From Saccharospirillum sp035704555 (lineage in GTDB: Bacteria; Pseudomonadota; Gammaproteobacteria; Pseudomonadales; Natronospirillaceae): a stretch of 17,338 nt of DNA. Of the stretch, positions 6,699-14,380 are shown one piece after another; the stretch's first letter is position 1, and each line of letters begins with the position of its first letter. The stretch covers positions 1 through 17,338 of the forward strand of contig DASSWT010000350.1 in the NCBI GenBank assembly GCA_035704555.1, written 5' to 3'. Under the pieces are notes generated by a model. That model was not told the DNA's origin and ran no database searches. It saw only the letters and a list, made by a program, of their open reading frames with translations. Position numbers and translations under genes: made by a program.

Positions 6699-7376
6699 AT
6701 GGCTGACAGTCCATTGATGGCCCTCTTTGGCCGTTCCCCGGTCAAGCCCATGCAGGAGCACATGCAGAAAGCGCATGCCTGCGTGGTCAGACTGGTCGAC
6801 TTTTACGATACGGCCGCTACCGGTGACTACGTGGCGGCAGAAGCGATTCGCCAGGACATCGCCGAACTCGAAGGCGATGCCGACCGGATGAAAAAAGACA
6901 TCCGCATGCACCTGCCCAACAGCCTGTTCATGCCGGTACCCCGGTCAGACCTGCTCGAACTGCTGACCCACCAGGATAAACTCGCCAACCGCGCCAAAGA
7001 CATTGCCGGCGTCATGCTCGGCCGGGAAATGACCATCCCGGACCCGATTCAGCCGCTGATGCGGGAGTATCTGGAGTCATCGATCAACACCAGCCAGAAA
7101 GCCGCGGACGCCCTGGCCGAACTGGATGAGCTGTTCGAAACCGGGTTCAGCACCAAGGAGATCAAGCTGGTCAGTGGTCTGCTCAACGATCTGGACGATC
7201 AGGAGCACCGGGCCGATGAACTGGAAATCCGGGTGCGCAGAGCATTGCGCGCTGTGGAAAAGGACTACCCCCCGATTGATGTGATGTTTCTGTACCGGGT
7301 GATCGAACTGATCGGTGACCTGGCGGACGTCGCCCAGCGCGTCGGTTCCCGCCTGCAGATTCTATTAGCCCGCTGA
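6699..7376 (+). CDS. DUF47 (PhoU-like) Pit accessory protein
   Basis: A 225-residue helical cytoplasmic protein of the DUF47/TIGR00153 family, distantly related to PhoU and usually encoded just before a PiT phosphate transporter. It is thought to modulate Pit activity; the exact mechanism is not established. The family start MxLFGRSPVKPMQEHM is clear. The repeated acidic helices carry PhoU-like metal-site patterns such as ELEGDADRMKKDI (residues ~51-63), NRAKDIAG and ELIGDLADVAQR (~208-219). A GAGGAAA ribosome site precedes the ATG. The Pit permease follows after 56 bases in the same operon, so the window holds two PhoU-fold proteins. Confidence 0.93.
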   Translation: MADSPLMALFGRSPVKPMQEHMQKAHACVVRLVDFYDTAATGDYVAAEAIRQDIAELEGDADRMKKDIRMHLPNSLFMPVPRSDLLELLTHQDKLANRAKDIAGVMLGREMTIPDPIQPLMREYLESSINTSQKAADALAELDELFETGFSTKEIKLVSGLLNDLDDQEHRADELEIRVRRALRAVEKDYPPIDVMFLYRVIELIGDLADVAQRVGSRLQILLAR

Positions 7377-7432
7377 CGCAACGCCCGAAGCGGCTTGCCT
7401 CAACCCATGCTCACTGAGAAGAGGAATACCCC

Positions 7433-8698
7433 ATGACCGTCATTGCAGAATACGGCCAATGGTTCGTCTTACTTGCCTGCCTGTTTGGCTTTTTCATGGC
7501 CTGGGGGGTTGGCGCCAACGACGTTGCCAACGCCATGGGTACGTCGGTCGGCTCCCGTGCCCTGACGGTAAAACAGGCGATCATTATCGCCATGGTCTTT
7601 GAGTTCGCCGGGGCCTACCTGGCAGGTGGCGAGGTCACCAGTACCATCCGCAAAGGCATTATTGACGCCAATGTCATGGCCGGGTCCCCGGAGTTGCTGG
7701 TCTACGGGATGATGTCGGCACTGCTGGCGGCGGGCATTTGGCTGGTAATCGCCTCTATGATGGGCTGGCCGGTCTCAACTACCCACTCCATCGTCGGCGC
7801 CATAGTCGGCTTTGCCGCCGTCGGCATCGGCGTCGAGTACGTGCAATGGGACAAGGTGACGTCCATTGCCATGAGTTGGGTGGTATCACCCGTGCTCGCC
7901 GGTACTCTGTCCTTCTTTATTTTCCGCAGCGTCTACAAGCTGATTCTCAACACCGACGACCCCTTTCTGAACGCCAAGCGCTACGTGCCCGGTTACATGT
8001 TTCTGACCGCCTTTATGATCAGCATGGTGACCTTCACCAAAGGCCTCAAACACGTCGGTATTGGCCTGTCATTTGGTGAAAGCATCCTGATCAGCCTGGC
8101 GGCAAGCTTCGCCGTCATGTTGCTTGGCGTGGTCTTGTTGAAACGGGTAACGGTCGACGAAGAGGCTGATCGTCATTTCCGCTTCGCGTCGGTCGAAAAA
8201 GTCTTCGCCATCCTGATGATTTTTACCGCCTGTGCCATGGCTTTTGCCCACGGCTCCAACGACGTAGCCAATGCCGTGGGTCCGCTGGCGGCGATCATCA
8301 ATGTGGTTGCCAATCAGGGCGATATTCTGGCCGAGTCTGCCATGCCGGCCTGGGTGTTGTTGCTGGGCGGTGGCGGTATCGTCGTCGGCCTGGCTACCTA
8401 TGGCTACAAGGTAATGGGTACCATCGGCCGCAAGATCACCGAACTGACCCCGAGTCGCGGTTTTGCGGCTGAGCTAGGCGCCGCCACGACCGTTGTTCTG
8501 GCCTCCGGCACCGGCTTGCCGATTTCCACTACCCACACTCTGGTGGGCGCAGTGCTCGGCGTCGGCATGGCACGGGGTATTTCGGCACTGAACCTGAGAG
8601 TCGTGGGCACCATCTTCGCCAGCTGGCTGATCACTCTGCCCGCCGGCGCCTTCCTGGCGATCATCTTCTTCTTCATGTTCAAGGGTATTTTTGGCTAG
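7433..8698 (+). CDS. pit: PiT-family inorganic phosphate transporter
   Basis: A 421-residue inner-membrane permease, probably low-affinity import of metal-phosphate complexes coupled to protons, as in E. coli PitA; Na+ coupling is the alternative in this family. The two inverted PiT repeats are plain: GANDVANA (27-34) with GWPVSTTHS (111-119), and GSNDVANA (274-281) with GLPISTTHT (361-369). About ten hydrophobic segments are visible, with a charged cytoplasmic loop near residues 238-255 (KRVTVDEEADRHFR). The ribosome site AGAGGAAT precedes the ATG. It follows the DUF47 gene in one operon and gives a second phosphate route beside Pst. Confidence 0.95.
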   Translation: MTVIAEYGQWFVLLACLFGFFMAWGVGANDVANAMGTSVGSRALTVKQAIIIAMVFEFAGAYLAGGEVTSTIRKGIIDANVMAGSPELLVYGMMSALLAAGIWLVIASMMGWPVSTTHSIVGAIVGFAAVGIGVEYVQWDKVTSIAMSWVVSPVLAGTLSFFIFRSVYKLILNTDDPFLNAKRYVPGYMFLTAFMISMVTFTKGLKHVGIGLSFGESILISLAASFAVMLLGVVLLKRVTVDEEADRHFRFASVEKVFAILMIFTACAMAFAHGSNDVANAVGPLAAIINVVANQGDILAESAMPAWVLLLGGGGIVVGLATYGYKVMGTIGRKITELTPSRGFAAELGAATTVVLASGTGLPISTTHTLVGAVLGVGMARGISALNLRVVGTIFASWLITLPAGAFLAIIFFFMFKGIFG

Positions 8699-8708
8699 CC
8701 AACTCCGT

Positions 8709-8732
8709 GTAACCGCCCCGAGGGGCGGTTAC
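8709..8732 (+). terminator. Perfect GC-rich palindrome after pit
   Basis: GTAACCGCCCC and GGGGCGGTTAC form an 11-bp perfect stem around the two bases GA, 10 bases after the pit stop. Position fits a terminator, but neither strand has a T run after the stem. It may need Rho, or serve mainly as an mRNA 3' end protector. Confidence 0.55.
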
Positions 8733-8815
8733 AACCCTGAAGCATACTCTTTCATGACACCCGGCCAGAGTCGTTTGAGGTAGACTGCGCGACTCACTTT
8801 TTTTGATCATGACCG

Positions 8816-9511
8816 ATGCGTGTATTCCCCGACCTGACAAAACGGCGCCTGGCTCGCAGCCTGCTCTGGATCGCCGGGGCGGTGTGCCTGCTGAGCGTTG
8901 GCCTGACGCTGCCTCTGGCGCTGGTTAATCCGCCTACCACCGCCTACATCCTGCAGGACTCGGGCGACCAGTCGCCCTGGCTGACGCGCTGGACGCCACT
9001 GGAACACATCTCGCCCCACTTGCCGCTGGCGGTAGTCGCCTCTGAAGATCAGCGGTTTCCCGACCATTTTGGCATCGACATCGCCGCCATTCGCAAAGCC
9101 CTGAATGAAGACCGGGAGCAGCTGCGCGGTGGCAGTACCATCAGCCAGCAACTGGCCAAGAACCTCTACCTCTGGCCCGGTCGCAGCCTGGTGCGCAAGG
9201 GCATCGAAGCCTGGATGACGCTGTGGATGGAACTGTTCTGGAGCAAGGCCCGGCTGTTGGAGGTGTATCTGAATGTGGTCGAGTTCGGGCCAGGTATATA
9301 TGGTGTGACTGAAGCCAGTGACCATTTTTTTGGCAAACAGCCCGCGGCGCTGACGCCTTATGAGTCCTCCCTGCTCGCCGCCGTACTGCCCAACCCCAAG
9401 CGCCTGGACGTGGGTCAGCCATCGGCCTATGTGTCGCAGCGCGGCCGGACGATTCGTGAAGCCATGTCTTATCTGGGAGGTCATAGCTATCTTGAGGGGA
9501 TACTTCCCTGA
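8816..9511 (+). CDS. mtgA: MtgA, monofunctional peptidoglycan glycosyltransferase
   Basis: A 231-residue GT51 enzyme that polymerises lipid II into glycan strands at the outer face of the inner membrane. It has one N-terminal TM (about 14-37) and no transpeptidase domain, as expected for MtgA. GT51 motifs in order are SEDQRFPDHFGID (76-88, catalytic Glu77), GGSTISQQLAKNLYL (105-119) and KARLLEVYLNVVEFGPGIYG (144-163). The C-terminus LPNPKRLD is also typical. No good ribosome site precedes the ATG; an out-of-frame ATG lies 7 bases upstream, so initiation may be weak. It is separated from pit by the palindrome and is probably its own unit. Confidence 0.95.
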   Translation: MRVFPDLTKRRLARSLLWIAGAVCLLSVGLTLPLALVNPPTTAYILQDSGDQSPWLTRWTPLEHISPHLPLAVVASEDQRFPDHFGIDIAAIRKALNEDREQLRGGSTISQQLAKNLYLWPGRSLVRKGIEAWMTLWMELFWSKARLLEVYLNVVEFGPGIYGVTEASDHFFGKQPAALTPYESSLLAAVLPNPKRLDVGQPSAYVSQRGRTIREAMSYLGGHSYLEGILP

Positions 9512-9576
9512 ACGCATGAGCTTTAATGCAAAAACCCGTACAGTATGCGCCTTAATGTCCTGGAACGGTCTCGTCC

Positions 9577-10440
9577 ATGCTGCCACGCCATGCATCCCTC
9601 ACCCTGCTAGCACTGCTCGCCTTTGCTGCCAATTCTGTGTTGTGCCGGCTGGCACTGGGCACGCTGAGCATTGATGCCGCCTCGTTCACGGCGGTGCGGC
9701 TGGTTTCCGGGGCGATCACTCTGGTGGTGATACTGGCGTTGCGGCATCGCGGTGGCAGTCTGTCATCCTTTGTGCTCGCCGGGTCCTGGCGCGGGGCGGG
9801 TTTTCTCTGGCTGTACGCGGCCAGCTTCAGTTTCGCCTATATCCAACTCGATACCGCAACCGGTGCTCTGCTGCTGTTTGGCACGGTGCAGCTAACCATG
9901 ATCATCACCAGCCTGCTGCGCGGCGAACGCCTGACCGGGCTGGAATGGCTGGGCTTGTGGATTGCCGTGGGTGGATTCCTGTACCTCATCGTACCGGGGT
10001 TGACAGCGCCGACCCGGCTCGGCTTTATGCTGATGGTCATCAGTGGCATTGCCTGGGGGTTCTACACCCTGAACGGTCGCGGTTCGGGCCGGCCGCTGGC
10101 CGATACCGCCGGTAATTTTGTTCGGGCGGCACCCTTTGCCTTGTTGCTGTATCTGCCCTTTACCGATTCCATTCTGATTTCTGCCAGCGGCTTCTGGCTG
10201 GCAGTGGCATCCGGCGCACTCGCTTCGGGCATCGGCTACGCCCTTTGGTACAGCGTATTGCCCGCGCTCACCGGCATTCAGGCCAGTGTGCTGCAGTTAA
10301 GCGTGCCAATACTGGCGGCGGTGGGCGGTGCGGTGATAGTCCGTGAGTTGCTGACCATGCATTTACTGGTTGCCACCTTGCTGCTGCTCGGCGGTATAGG
10401 GGTGTTTCTGGCGGGCCGGGCTAAACAGCCGGCCCGCTGA
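9577..10440 (+). CDS. EamA/DMT-superfamily transporter
   Basis: A 287-residue inner-membrane protein with ten hydrophobic segments arranged as two EamA repeats (about 5-135 and 145-280), the layout of drug/metabolite exporters such as RhaT/YdcZ/RarD relatives. The repeat hallmark is visible in the stretches ending with AFAANSVLCRLALG near the N-terminus, and VQLTMIITSLLRGERLTGLEWLG. Substrate cannot be told from sequence. The start has only a weak GGA ribosome signal. The last codons form a strong hairpin and the gene converges on the AI-2E-family gene with only 7 bases between stops. Confidence 0.88.
   Translation: MLPRHASLTLLALLAFAANSVLCRLALGTLSIDAASFTAVRLVSGAITLVVILALRHRGGSLSSFVLAGSWRGAGFLWLYAASFSFAYIQLDTATGALLLFGTVQLTMIITSLLRGERLTGLEWLGLWIAVGGFLYLIVPGLTAPTRLGFMLMVISGIAWGFYTLNGRGSGRPLADTAGNFVRAAPFALLLYLPFTDSILISASGFWLAVASGALASGIGYALWYSVLPALTGIQASVLQLSVPILAAVGGAVIVRELLTMHLLVATLLLLGGIGVFLAGRAKQPAR
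10411..10437 (+). terminator. GC-rich stem-loop at the end of the DMT gene
   Basis: The last coding bases form arms GCGGGCCGGGCT / AGCCGGCCCGC, an 11-bp stem with one bulged G and a 4-base loop, ending just before the TGA. No T run follows. In a 7-base convergent gap it may limit read-through; activity is inferred. Confidence 0.4.
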
Positions 10441-10447
10441 AACCTGT

Positions 10448-11536
10448 CTAAATATCCCGTTTACGGGTATGGGTAGAGGGTTCTGCCTCAACCACATCGG
10501 TGTTGAACTCATCCATAAAAATATCCCAGAAGGTGAGGAACACTGCCGCGATCAGCGGGCCAATTACAAAGCCATTGATGCCCATCAGGGATATGCCCCC
10601 CAATGTCGAGAACAACACCAGGTAATCCGGCAGTTTTGTATCGCGGCCCACCAGAATCGGACGCAGAATATTATCAGCAAGCCCGATGATGATGACACCA
10701 TACAGCACCAGAACAATGCCGGGCACGATATCGCCAATCGCAAACAGGTAGATCGCTGCGGGAGCCCAGACCAAAGCCGCCCCAACGGCGGGAATCAGCG
10801 ACAACACCATCATCAGAACGCCCCAGAGGATGGCGGCGGGCATGCCAAGCACCCAGAAAATGAAGCCCCCCAGCGCACCCTGCACCATGGCTACTACCAG
10901 GTTGCCCTTTACCGTTGCCCGCGTCACTTCGGCAAATTTATTGAACATACGGCGTTCACGTTCGTCACCCAGTGGCAGCGCCTTAACTAACAGTTCTGTC
11001 AGGGTACTGCCATCACGCAGCAGAAAGAACGTGAGATACAGCATCATGCCCAGCTGCAGTACAAAGGTGAGGGTACTCTGGCCAAAGGTCAGGGTCTCCT
11101 GAGCCAGATAACGGCTGGCGGTCACGCTGAAATCGGAAATTCTCTGTCGCAGACTCTCGGTATCGATGCCCAGCCGTTCCAGTGTTTCAGGAATAACCGG
11201 AAACGCGGTTCGGATCTGGTCCAGATAGGCGCCGGGTTTGAGGTTACCTTCTTCGATGGCCTGATACAGCCCGATCGCCTCGCGCACTACTTGCGACAAT
11301 ACCAGCAGCACCGGTATCACCACGATCAGCACGCAACACAGCAGAGTGGTAATGGCCGCCAGATTGCGGCGCCCGTTGAACCGCCTCACCAGGCGTTGCT
11401 GCAACGGATAGAAAATAACAGAGACTGCTGCTGCCCAGAAAATAGCGCCCCAAAACGGTTCCAGCACCAGCCCAAACAGCACCGTGACGATCAGTAAAAA
11501 AACCAGAAACGAGCGCGTTTCCATCGATTGCTTCAT
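10448..11536 (-). CDS. AI-2E family (PerM/YdiK-type) membrane protein
   Basis: A 362-residue inner-membrane protein of the AI-2E transporter/UPF0118 family. Members include TqsA (autoinducer-2 export), Na+/H+ antiporters and uncharacterised YdiK/PerM, so the substrate is open. The pattern fits: two paired N-terminal TMs (about 10-45), TM3 near 60-82, an amphipathic helical region around 85-150, then a C-terminal TM cluster. Conserved pieces include GALGGFIFWVLGMPAAILWGVLM, SLIPAVGAALVWAPAA and LADNILRPILVG...PDYLVLFSTLGGISLMGINGFVIGPLIAA. The start has AAGGA 7 bases upstream. The C-terminal tail is charged. It is a single-gene unit converging with the DMT gene. Confidence 0.92.
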   Translation of the reverse strand: MKQSMETRSFLVFLLIVTVLFGLVLEPFWGAIFWAAAVSVIFYPLQQRLVRRFNGRRNLAAITTLLCCVLIVVIPVLLVLSQVVREAIGLYQAIEEGNLKPGAYLDQIRTAFPVIPETLERLGIDTESLRQRISDFSVTASRYLAQETLTFGQSTLTFVLQLGMMLYLTFFLLRDGSTLTELLVKALPLGDERERRMFNKFAEVTRATVKGNLVVAMVQGALGGFIFWVLGMPAAILWGVLMMVLSLIPAVGAALVWAPAAIYLFAIGDIVPGIVLVLYGVIIIGLADNILRPILVGRDTKLPDYLVLFSTLGGISLMGINGFVIGPLIAAVFLTFWDIFMDEFNTDVVEAEPSTHTRKRDI

Positions 11537-11641
11537 GTTCTATTCCTTAACCCCTTCAACCCAAGGTCGGCCAGCTTACCTTAAGTTGCGCGAAAACCTA
11601 AGGAGCTTGAGAGTGAGCAGCCGGACACAGGTCACATCAGG

Positions 11642-12085
11642 CTAAAGAGTGGTCTGTAATACCGCCAATTCGTCGATGAATTCGTCACTGTGTTCAACCA
11701 GCGCCTGCAGAACGTCCTGCTCATGTTCGGTCCAATCCTGTTCCAGTGCTTCGAGGATGGCCTGGCGCCACTGGGTCTCGGCTTCTGTCAGACGACGAAT
11801 CAGGCTGCTTTCGTCCGTTAATTGAGTGTGCACCCAATCGGCAATGGCCTCCAGCAAGGCGCGTTCGGTATTGGCGGCCTTGGGCAGGTCGCCGCGTTCA
11901 CGCTCCAGCATTTCCACATCGAGCAGCAGGGTTTCCCGCCGCACTGCCGTGGTTCTCAACAAACGCTCAAGAGGAGCAGACAGCGTGCTTTGGTCCAGCA
12001 CATCCTGAATTCGTTCCAGCAACTCTCCGCCCTGGGCATGAATGCCTGCCAGCGCAGCGGTATGGTCATCTCTGAGTATCGGCAT
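11642..12085 (-). CDS. Small acidic helical protein, four-helix-bundle type
   Basis: Not firmly recognised. The ATG at 12085 is chosen because GGAGGAG lies 7-9 bases upstream; longer in-frame starts lack a ribosome site. The 147-residue product has no signal peptide or TM, no Cys, and is predicted to be almost all helix. It shows four amphipathic segments at about 6-28, 30-58, 65-105 and 108-145. Layout and the TAVRRETLLLDVEMLERERGDLP segment resemble the DUF2383/PA2169 ferritin-like four-helix proteins, but this is a weak visual match. It lies downstream of the sigma/anti-sigma pair in the same direction, separated by a likely terminator, so it is probably its own unit. Confidence 0.75.
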   Translation of the reverse strand: MPILRDDHTAALAGIHAQGGELLERIQDVLDQSTLSAPLERLLRTTAVRRETLLLDVEMLERERGDLPKAANTERALLEAIADWVHTQLTDESSLIRRLTEAETQWRQAILEALEQDWTEHEQDVLQALVEHSDEFIDELAVLQTTL

Positions 12086-12188
12086 ATTGGCACTCCTCCG
12101 GGCTTGAATTGGCCCTATCTGGCCATGAGTATGGCATTGTTCAATGATTATGCCGAAACCTCTCTTTTTAAAGTGGCCAATAGAGGGC

Positions 12189-12217
12189 AAAATAGCCGGC
12201 TTCTACTCCCTGCCGGC
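12189..12217 (-). terminator. Probable terminator of the sigma/anti-sigma operon
   Basis: On the minus strand GCCGGC (12212-12217) pairs with GCCGGC (12195-12200) across an 11-base loop, followed by TATTTTG. It lies 17 bases after the anti-sigma stop. The stem is short but all G-C. Confidence 0.55.
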
Positions 12218-12234
12218 CCTTACCCGCACCGTCA

Positions 12235-12957
12235 CTACAGATTAACCAGCTGTGCCGTATACAAAACCTCCGTTGGCTGACCGGTTGGGGACCCCCCTTC
12301 CGGCTCGCGACTGACCGCCAACACCTCACTGTCTATCGATTCCAGCAGAGCCCCGCCCGTCAACTGACGCTGGCCGGCTTCAGGCAACAGCCCCAGCGAC
12401 ACCGGCGCCCGGCCATCGGCGGCTACCAGCCACAGCTCGAAGTCACGTTCCGGGTTGGAGGTAACCTGACGGGTACTGGTTGCCACCAGATTATTGTCTG
12501 TAAGGCTAACCGACCACAGGGCTTGCGCTGCGCCATCCTGAATCACCGCTACTTGCACAGGCGCCTGCGGCATTACTCGCAGGGCGCTCCAGCTCACCAC
12601 GACCAGTGCCAGCATCGCGGCAATGGCCGGCCAGAACCAGGGCCGGATTGTGGCCGCCTGCTGCAGGCGTCTGGCGGCAAACTGATCGGTATCACTGGAG
12701 CCAAGGTCGCCCGCCGGCAGGTCTTCCAGGCCCAGCCTGGCTTCAATTCGTTGCCAGAGCTGGGGGCTTGGCGGAACGTCGTTCAAACTGGCCCCCAGCG
12801 CATTCAGGTCTCGCTCCCACTGCCAGATGGCCTGGCGGACCCGGTCACTGGTCATCATCAGCCGTTGCAGCTTGAGCCGGGTTTCAGCATCGAGCGTGCC
12901 GAGCACGTATTCAGCGGCCAGAGTGTCGAGCCGTCTATCGGACAGTTGCTGTGTCAT
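12235..12957 (-). CDS. RskA-type anti-sigma factor, membrane-anchored
   Basis: A 240-residue single-pass membrane protein that should hold the adjacent ECF sigma factor inactive. The N-terminal cytoplasmic part (about 1-78) has the anti-sigma pattern LAAEYVLGTLDAETR and the late helix SPQLWQRIEARLG. A TM follows at about 107-127 (WFWPAIAAMLALVVVSW). The C-terminal periplasmic RskA domain includes FELWLVAADGRAPVSLGLLP and ESIDSEVLAVSREPEGGSPTGQPTE. It lacks the zinc HxxxCxxC motif of ZAS anti-sigmas. The start at 12957 forms an ATGA overlap with the sigma stop; an in-frame GTG at 12966 has no ribosome site. The inducing signal is unknown. Confidence 0.88.
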   Translation of the reverse strand: MTQQLSDRRLDTLAAEYVLGTLDAETRLKLQRLMMTSDRVRQAIWQWERDLNALGASLNDVPPSPQLWQRIEARLGLEDLPAGDLGSSDTDQFAARRLQQAATIRPWFWPAIAAMLALVVVSWSALRVMPQAPVQVAVIQDGAAQALWSVSLTDNNLVATSTRQVTSNPERDFELWLVAADGRAPVSLGLLPEAGQRQLTGGALLESIDSEVLAVSREPEGGSPTGQPTEVLYTAQLVNL

Positions 12958-13502
12958 TCCAGGCACCGTTTAAGTTGTTGCAGGCCACGACGGATCCAGC
13001 TTTTGACCGAACCCAGCGGCAAATCAAGCTGGCCGCAGACTTCCTGATGAGTCATACCCCGAAAATAGGCCAGTTGTATCGCATGGCGCTGCTGGTCTTC
13101 CAGCTCATCAAGGCATTCGTCGATGCGCACGCGGGCACGTCCGGCATTCAGCGCGCCCTCTGGCGTGTCATGGTCTTCAGGCTCGTCGGCCAGCTCCAGG
13201 TCGCCATCGGTCAGGTGCTCCCGCCGCGCCTTGGAGGAGCGCAGCAAATCAAGACACCGGTATCTGACGATGCTGATCATCCAGGTCAGCACAACGCCCT
13301 TCTCCGCTCTGTACTCTGCGGCGTTGTGCCAGATCCGTACAAACGCATCCTGTACGGCGTCCTCGGCCAGGTCACGACGTTTCATCATGCCCAGACTCAC
13401 CGCGTACAATTTTCCGGAAGTCTGGTCGTAGAGCTGACGGAAGGCCATGGCATCGCCCTCGGCTGTTCGCATCAGAAGCCTTAGGTTGTCGGTCTCATTC
13501 AT
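12954..13502 (-). CDS. ECF (group IV) RNA polymerase sigma factor
   Basis: A 182-residue ECF sigma factor that directs RNA polymerase to a small regulon when released by its anti-sigma partner. Region 2 spans about 20-90 (AFRQLYDQTSGKLYAV, AEDAVQDAFVRIWHNAAEYR, WMISIVRYRCLDLLR). Region 4 spans about 130-180 with helix-turn-helix MTHQEVCGQLDLPLGSVKSW. Pairing with an RskA-type anti-sigma suggests the SigK-like ECF group. The ATG at 13502 is chosen because the protein then starts right before region 2 and a longer form would need TTG at 13592; neither has a good ribosome site. It overlaps the anti-sigma gene by 4 bases and is divergent from the gene at 13649. Confidence 0.92.
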   Translation of the reverse strand: MNETDNLRLLMRTAEGDAMAFRQLYDQTSGKLYAVSLGMMKRRDLAEDAVQDAFVRIWHNAAEYRAEKGVVLTWMISIVRYRCLDLLRSSKARREHLTDGDLELADEPEDHDTPEGALNAGRARVRIDECLDELEDQQRHAIQLAYFRGMTHQEVCGQLDLPLGSVKSWIRRGLQQLKRCLE

Positions 13503-13581
13503 TGAAACAGGTCGCTTTTTTGGTTTTATTGAGTGTAACGGTAGATACTCCTTGGCGCGCCATCTGGATGCAGCGCTCTGG

Positions 13582-13609
13582 TTGAAAAACAACCAAACTG
13601 CCCTAAACT
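13582..13609 (+). promoter_or_regulatory. Possible sigma-70 promoter of the lysine-free protein gene
   Basis: TTGAAA (5 of 6) and TAAACT (4 of 6) are separated by 16 bases. The predicted start near 13616 leaves a ~33-base leader ending in AGGAGG. The -35 overlaps a small inverted repeat (TGGTTG / CAACCA, 13579-13595). Confidence 0.5.
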
Positions 13610-13648
13610 AGTAAGTTCAGTCTGAATAGATTGTTAGGAGGTTTACAG

Positions 13649-14365
13649 ATGGTGACGGACGTAACGGGTAGCAACGCAACCCTGGGTTCGATCAATCGGC
13701 CGGAGCCCCGGACGCTTCAGGCGCCCACCCCTGCCCGGCAAGAACCTTCAACTCTGGAGCGCCAGGTCCCGGCACCGGATGTTCAGGTAGACACCCGGCT
13801 CGACCCGCGCGCTATTTCCGAACGGTCGATCGTGCAGGAAGCCTCCAGTCTGGCGATTTCCCAGCAAAGCCGGGGCGAACTCGCACTGGAGATACGATTC
13901 GAGCTCGACCAGCTGCCGGAAGGGGGCGATTTCGAGCTGCCTGAAAGCCTTCAGCAGCTGGCTGATGAGGCCATTGAAACGTTACAGGTCATCCGGGAGC
14001 GCGCCCTGAGTGAACCCTTCGGGTTGGGGATCGACGATCTGGGGCCGCTGGCTGACGACAACTTCTTTATCCGCGACCGGGGTGACCTGAGTGCGCTTGA
14101 AGGCACTGTGTCCGCGCTTGAGCGGTTCTCGGACTTTGAAACACCAAGGCTGAATGAGCTTGAGCTTGAATTCAATGCCTTTCAGGATGAACAGCTGACG
14201 CCGGGAAACCCTGCCATCACCTCGGCCAATGAAGCTGAAACGGTGGCCACGGCGGTGCAACAGCAGCTGTCGTTCTCAAACATCACCGATGCGAACGGCC
14301 TGACCAGCATTGAGGCGACACCGGTGCTGGACGCCCTGCAAAGCGACCCGGCCCCCGCTATCTGA
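13649..14365 (+). CDS. Uncharacterised acidic protein lacking Lys, Cys, His, Trp, Tyr
   Basis: Not recognised. The ATG at 13649 has AGGAGG 7 bases upstream, a near-perfect ribosome site; a TTG 18 bases earlier is unlikely. The 238-residue product has no signal peptide and no TM. Residues 1-55 are Pro/Gln/Arg-rich and probably disordered (RPEPRTLQAPTPARQEP). Residues 60-185 are helical and acidic (ELALEIRFELDQLPEGGDFELPESLQQLADEAIETLQ); the last 50 are Ala/Thr/Gln-rich. The whole protein contains no Lys, Cys, His, Trp or Tyr and only the initiator Met; Arg supplies every positive charge. Such a bias is seen in some secreted or filament proteins such as flagellins (low Cys/Trp), but total lack of Lys is unusual. 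It is divergent from the ECF sigma gene. Confidence 0.82.
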   Translation: MVTDVTGSNATLGSINRPEPRTLQAPTPARQEPSTLERQVPAPDVQVDTRLDPRAISERSIVQEASSLAISQQSRGELALEIRFELDQLPEGGDFELPESLQQLADEAIETLQVIRERALSEPFGLGIDDLGPLADDNFFIRDRGDLSALEGTVSALERFSDFETPRLNELELEFNAFQDEQLTPGNPAITSANEAETVATAVQQQLSFSNITDANGLTSIEATPVLDALQSDPAPAI

Positions 14366-14380
14366 CCGGATAACCCGCTG

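Noticed and set aside
8807..9595. Minus-strand open frame of 262 codons over mtgA
   Set aside because: It mirrors the GT51 gene on the other strand, has no recognisable domain and a His/Gln/Arg-rich composition typical of a shadow frame.
13503..13592. N-terminal extension of the ECF sigma factor from a TTG at 13592
   Set aside because: The 30 extra residues precede region 2 without family resemblance, use a rare start codon and have no ribosome site.
13600..13630. RpoE-like promoter for the sigma gene (GAACTT on the minus strand)
   Set aside because: A -35-like GAACTT is present, but no matching -10 motif occurs 15-19 bases downstream.
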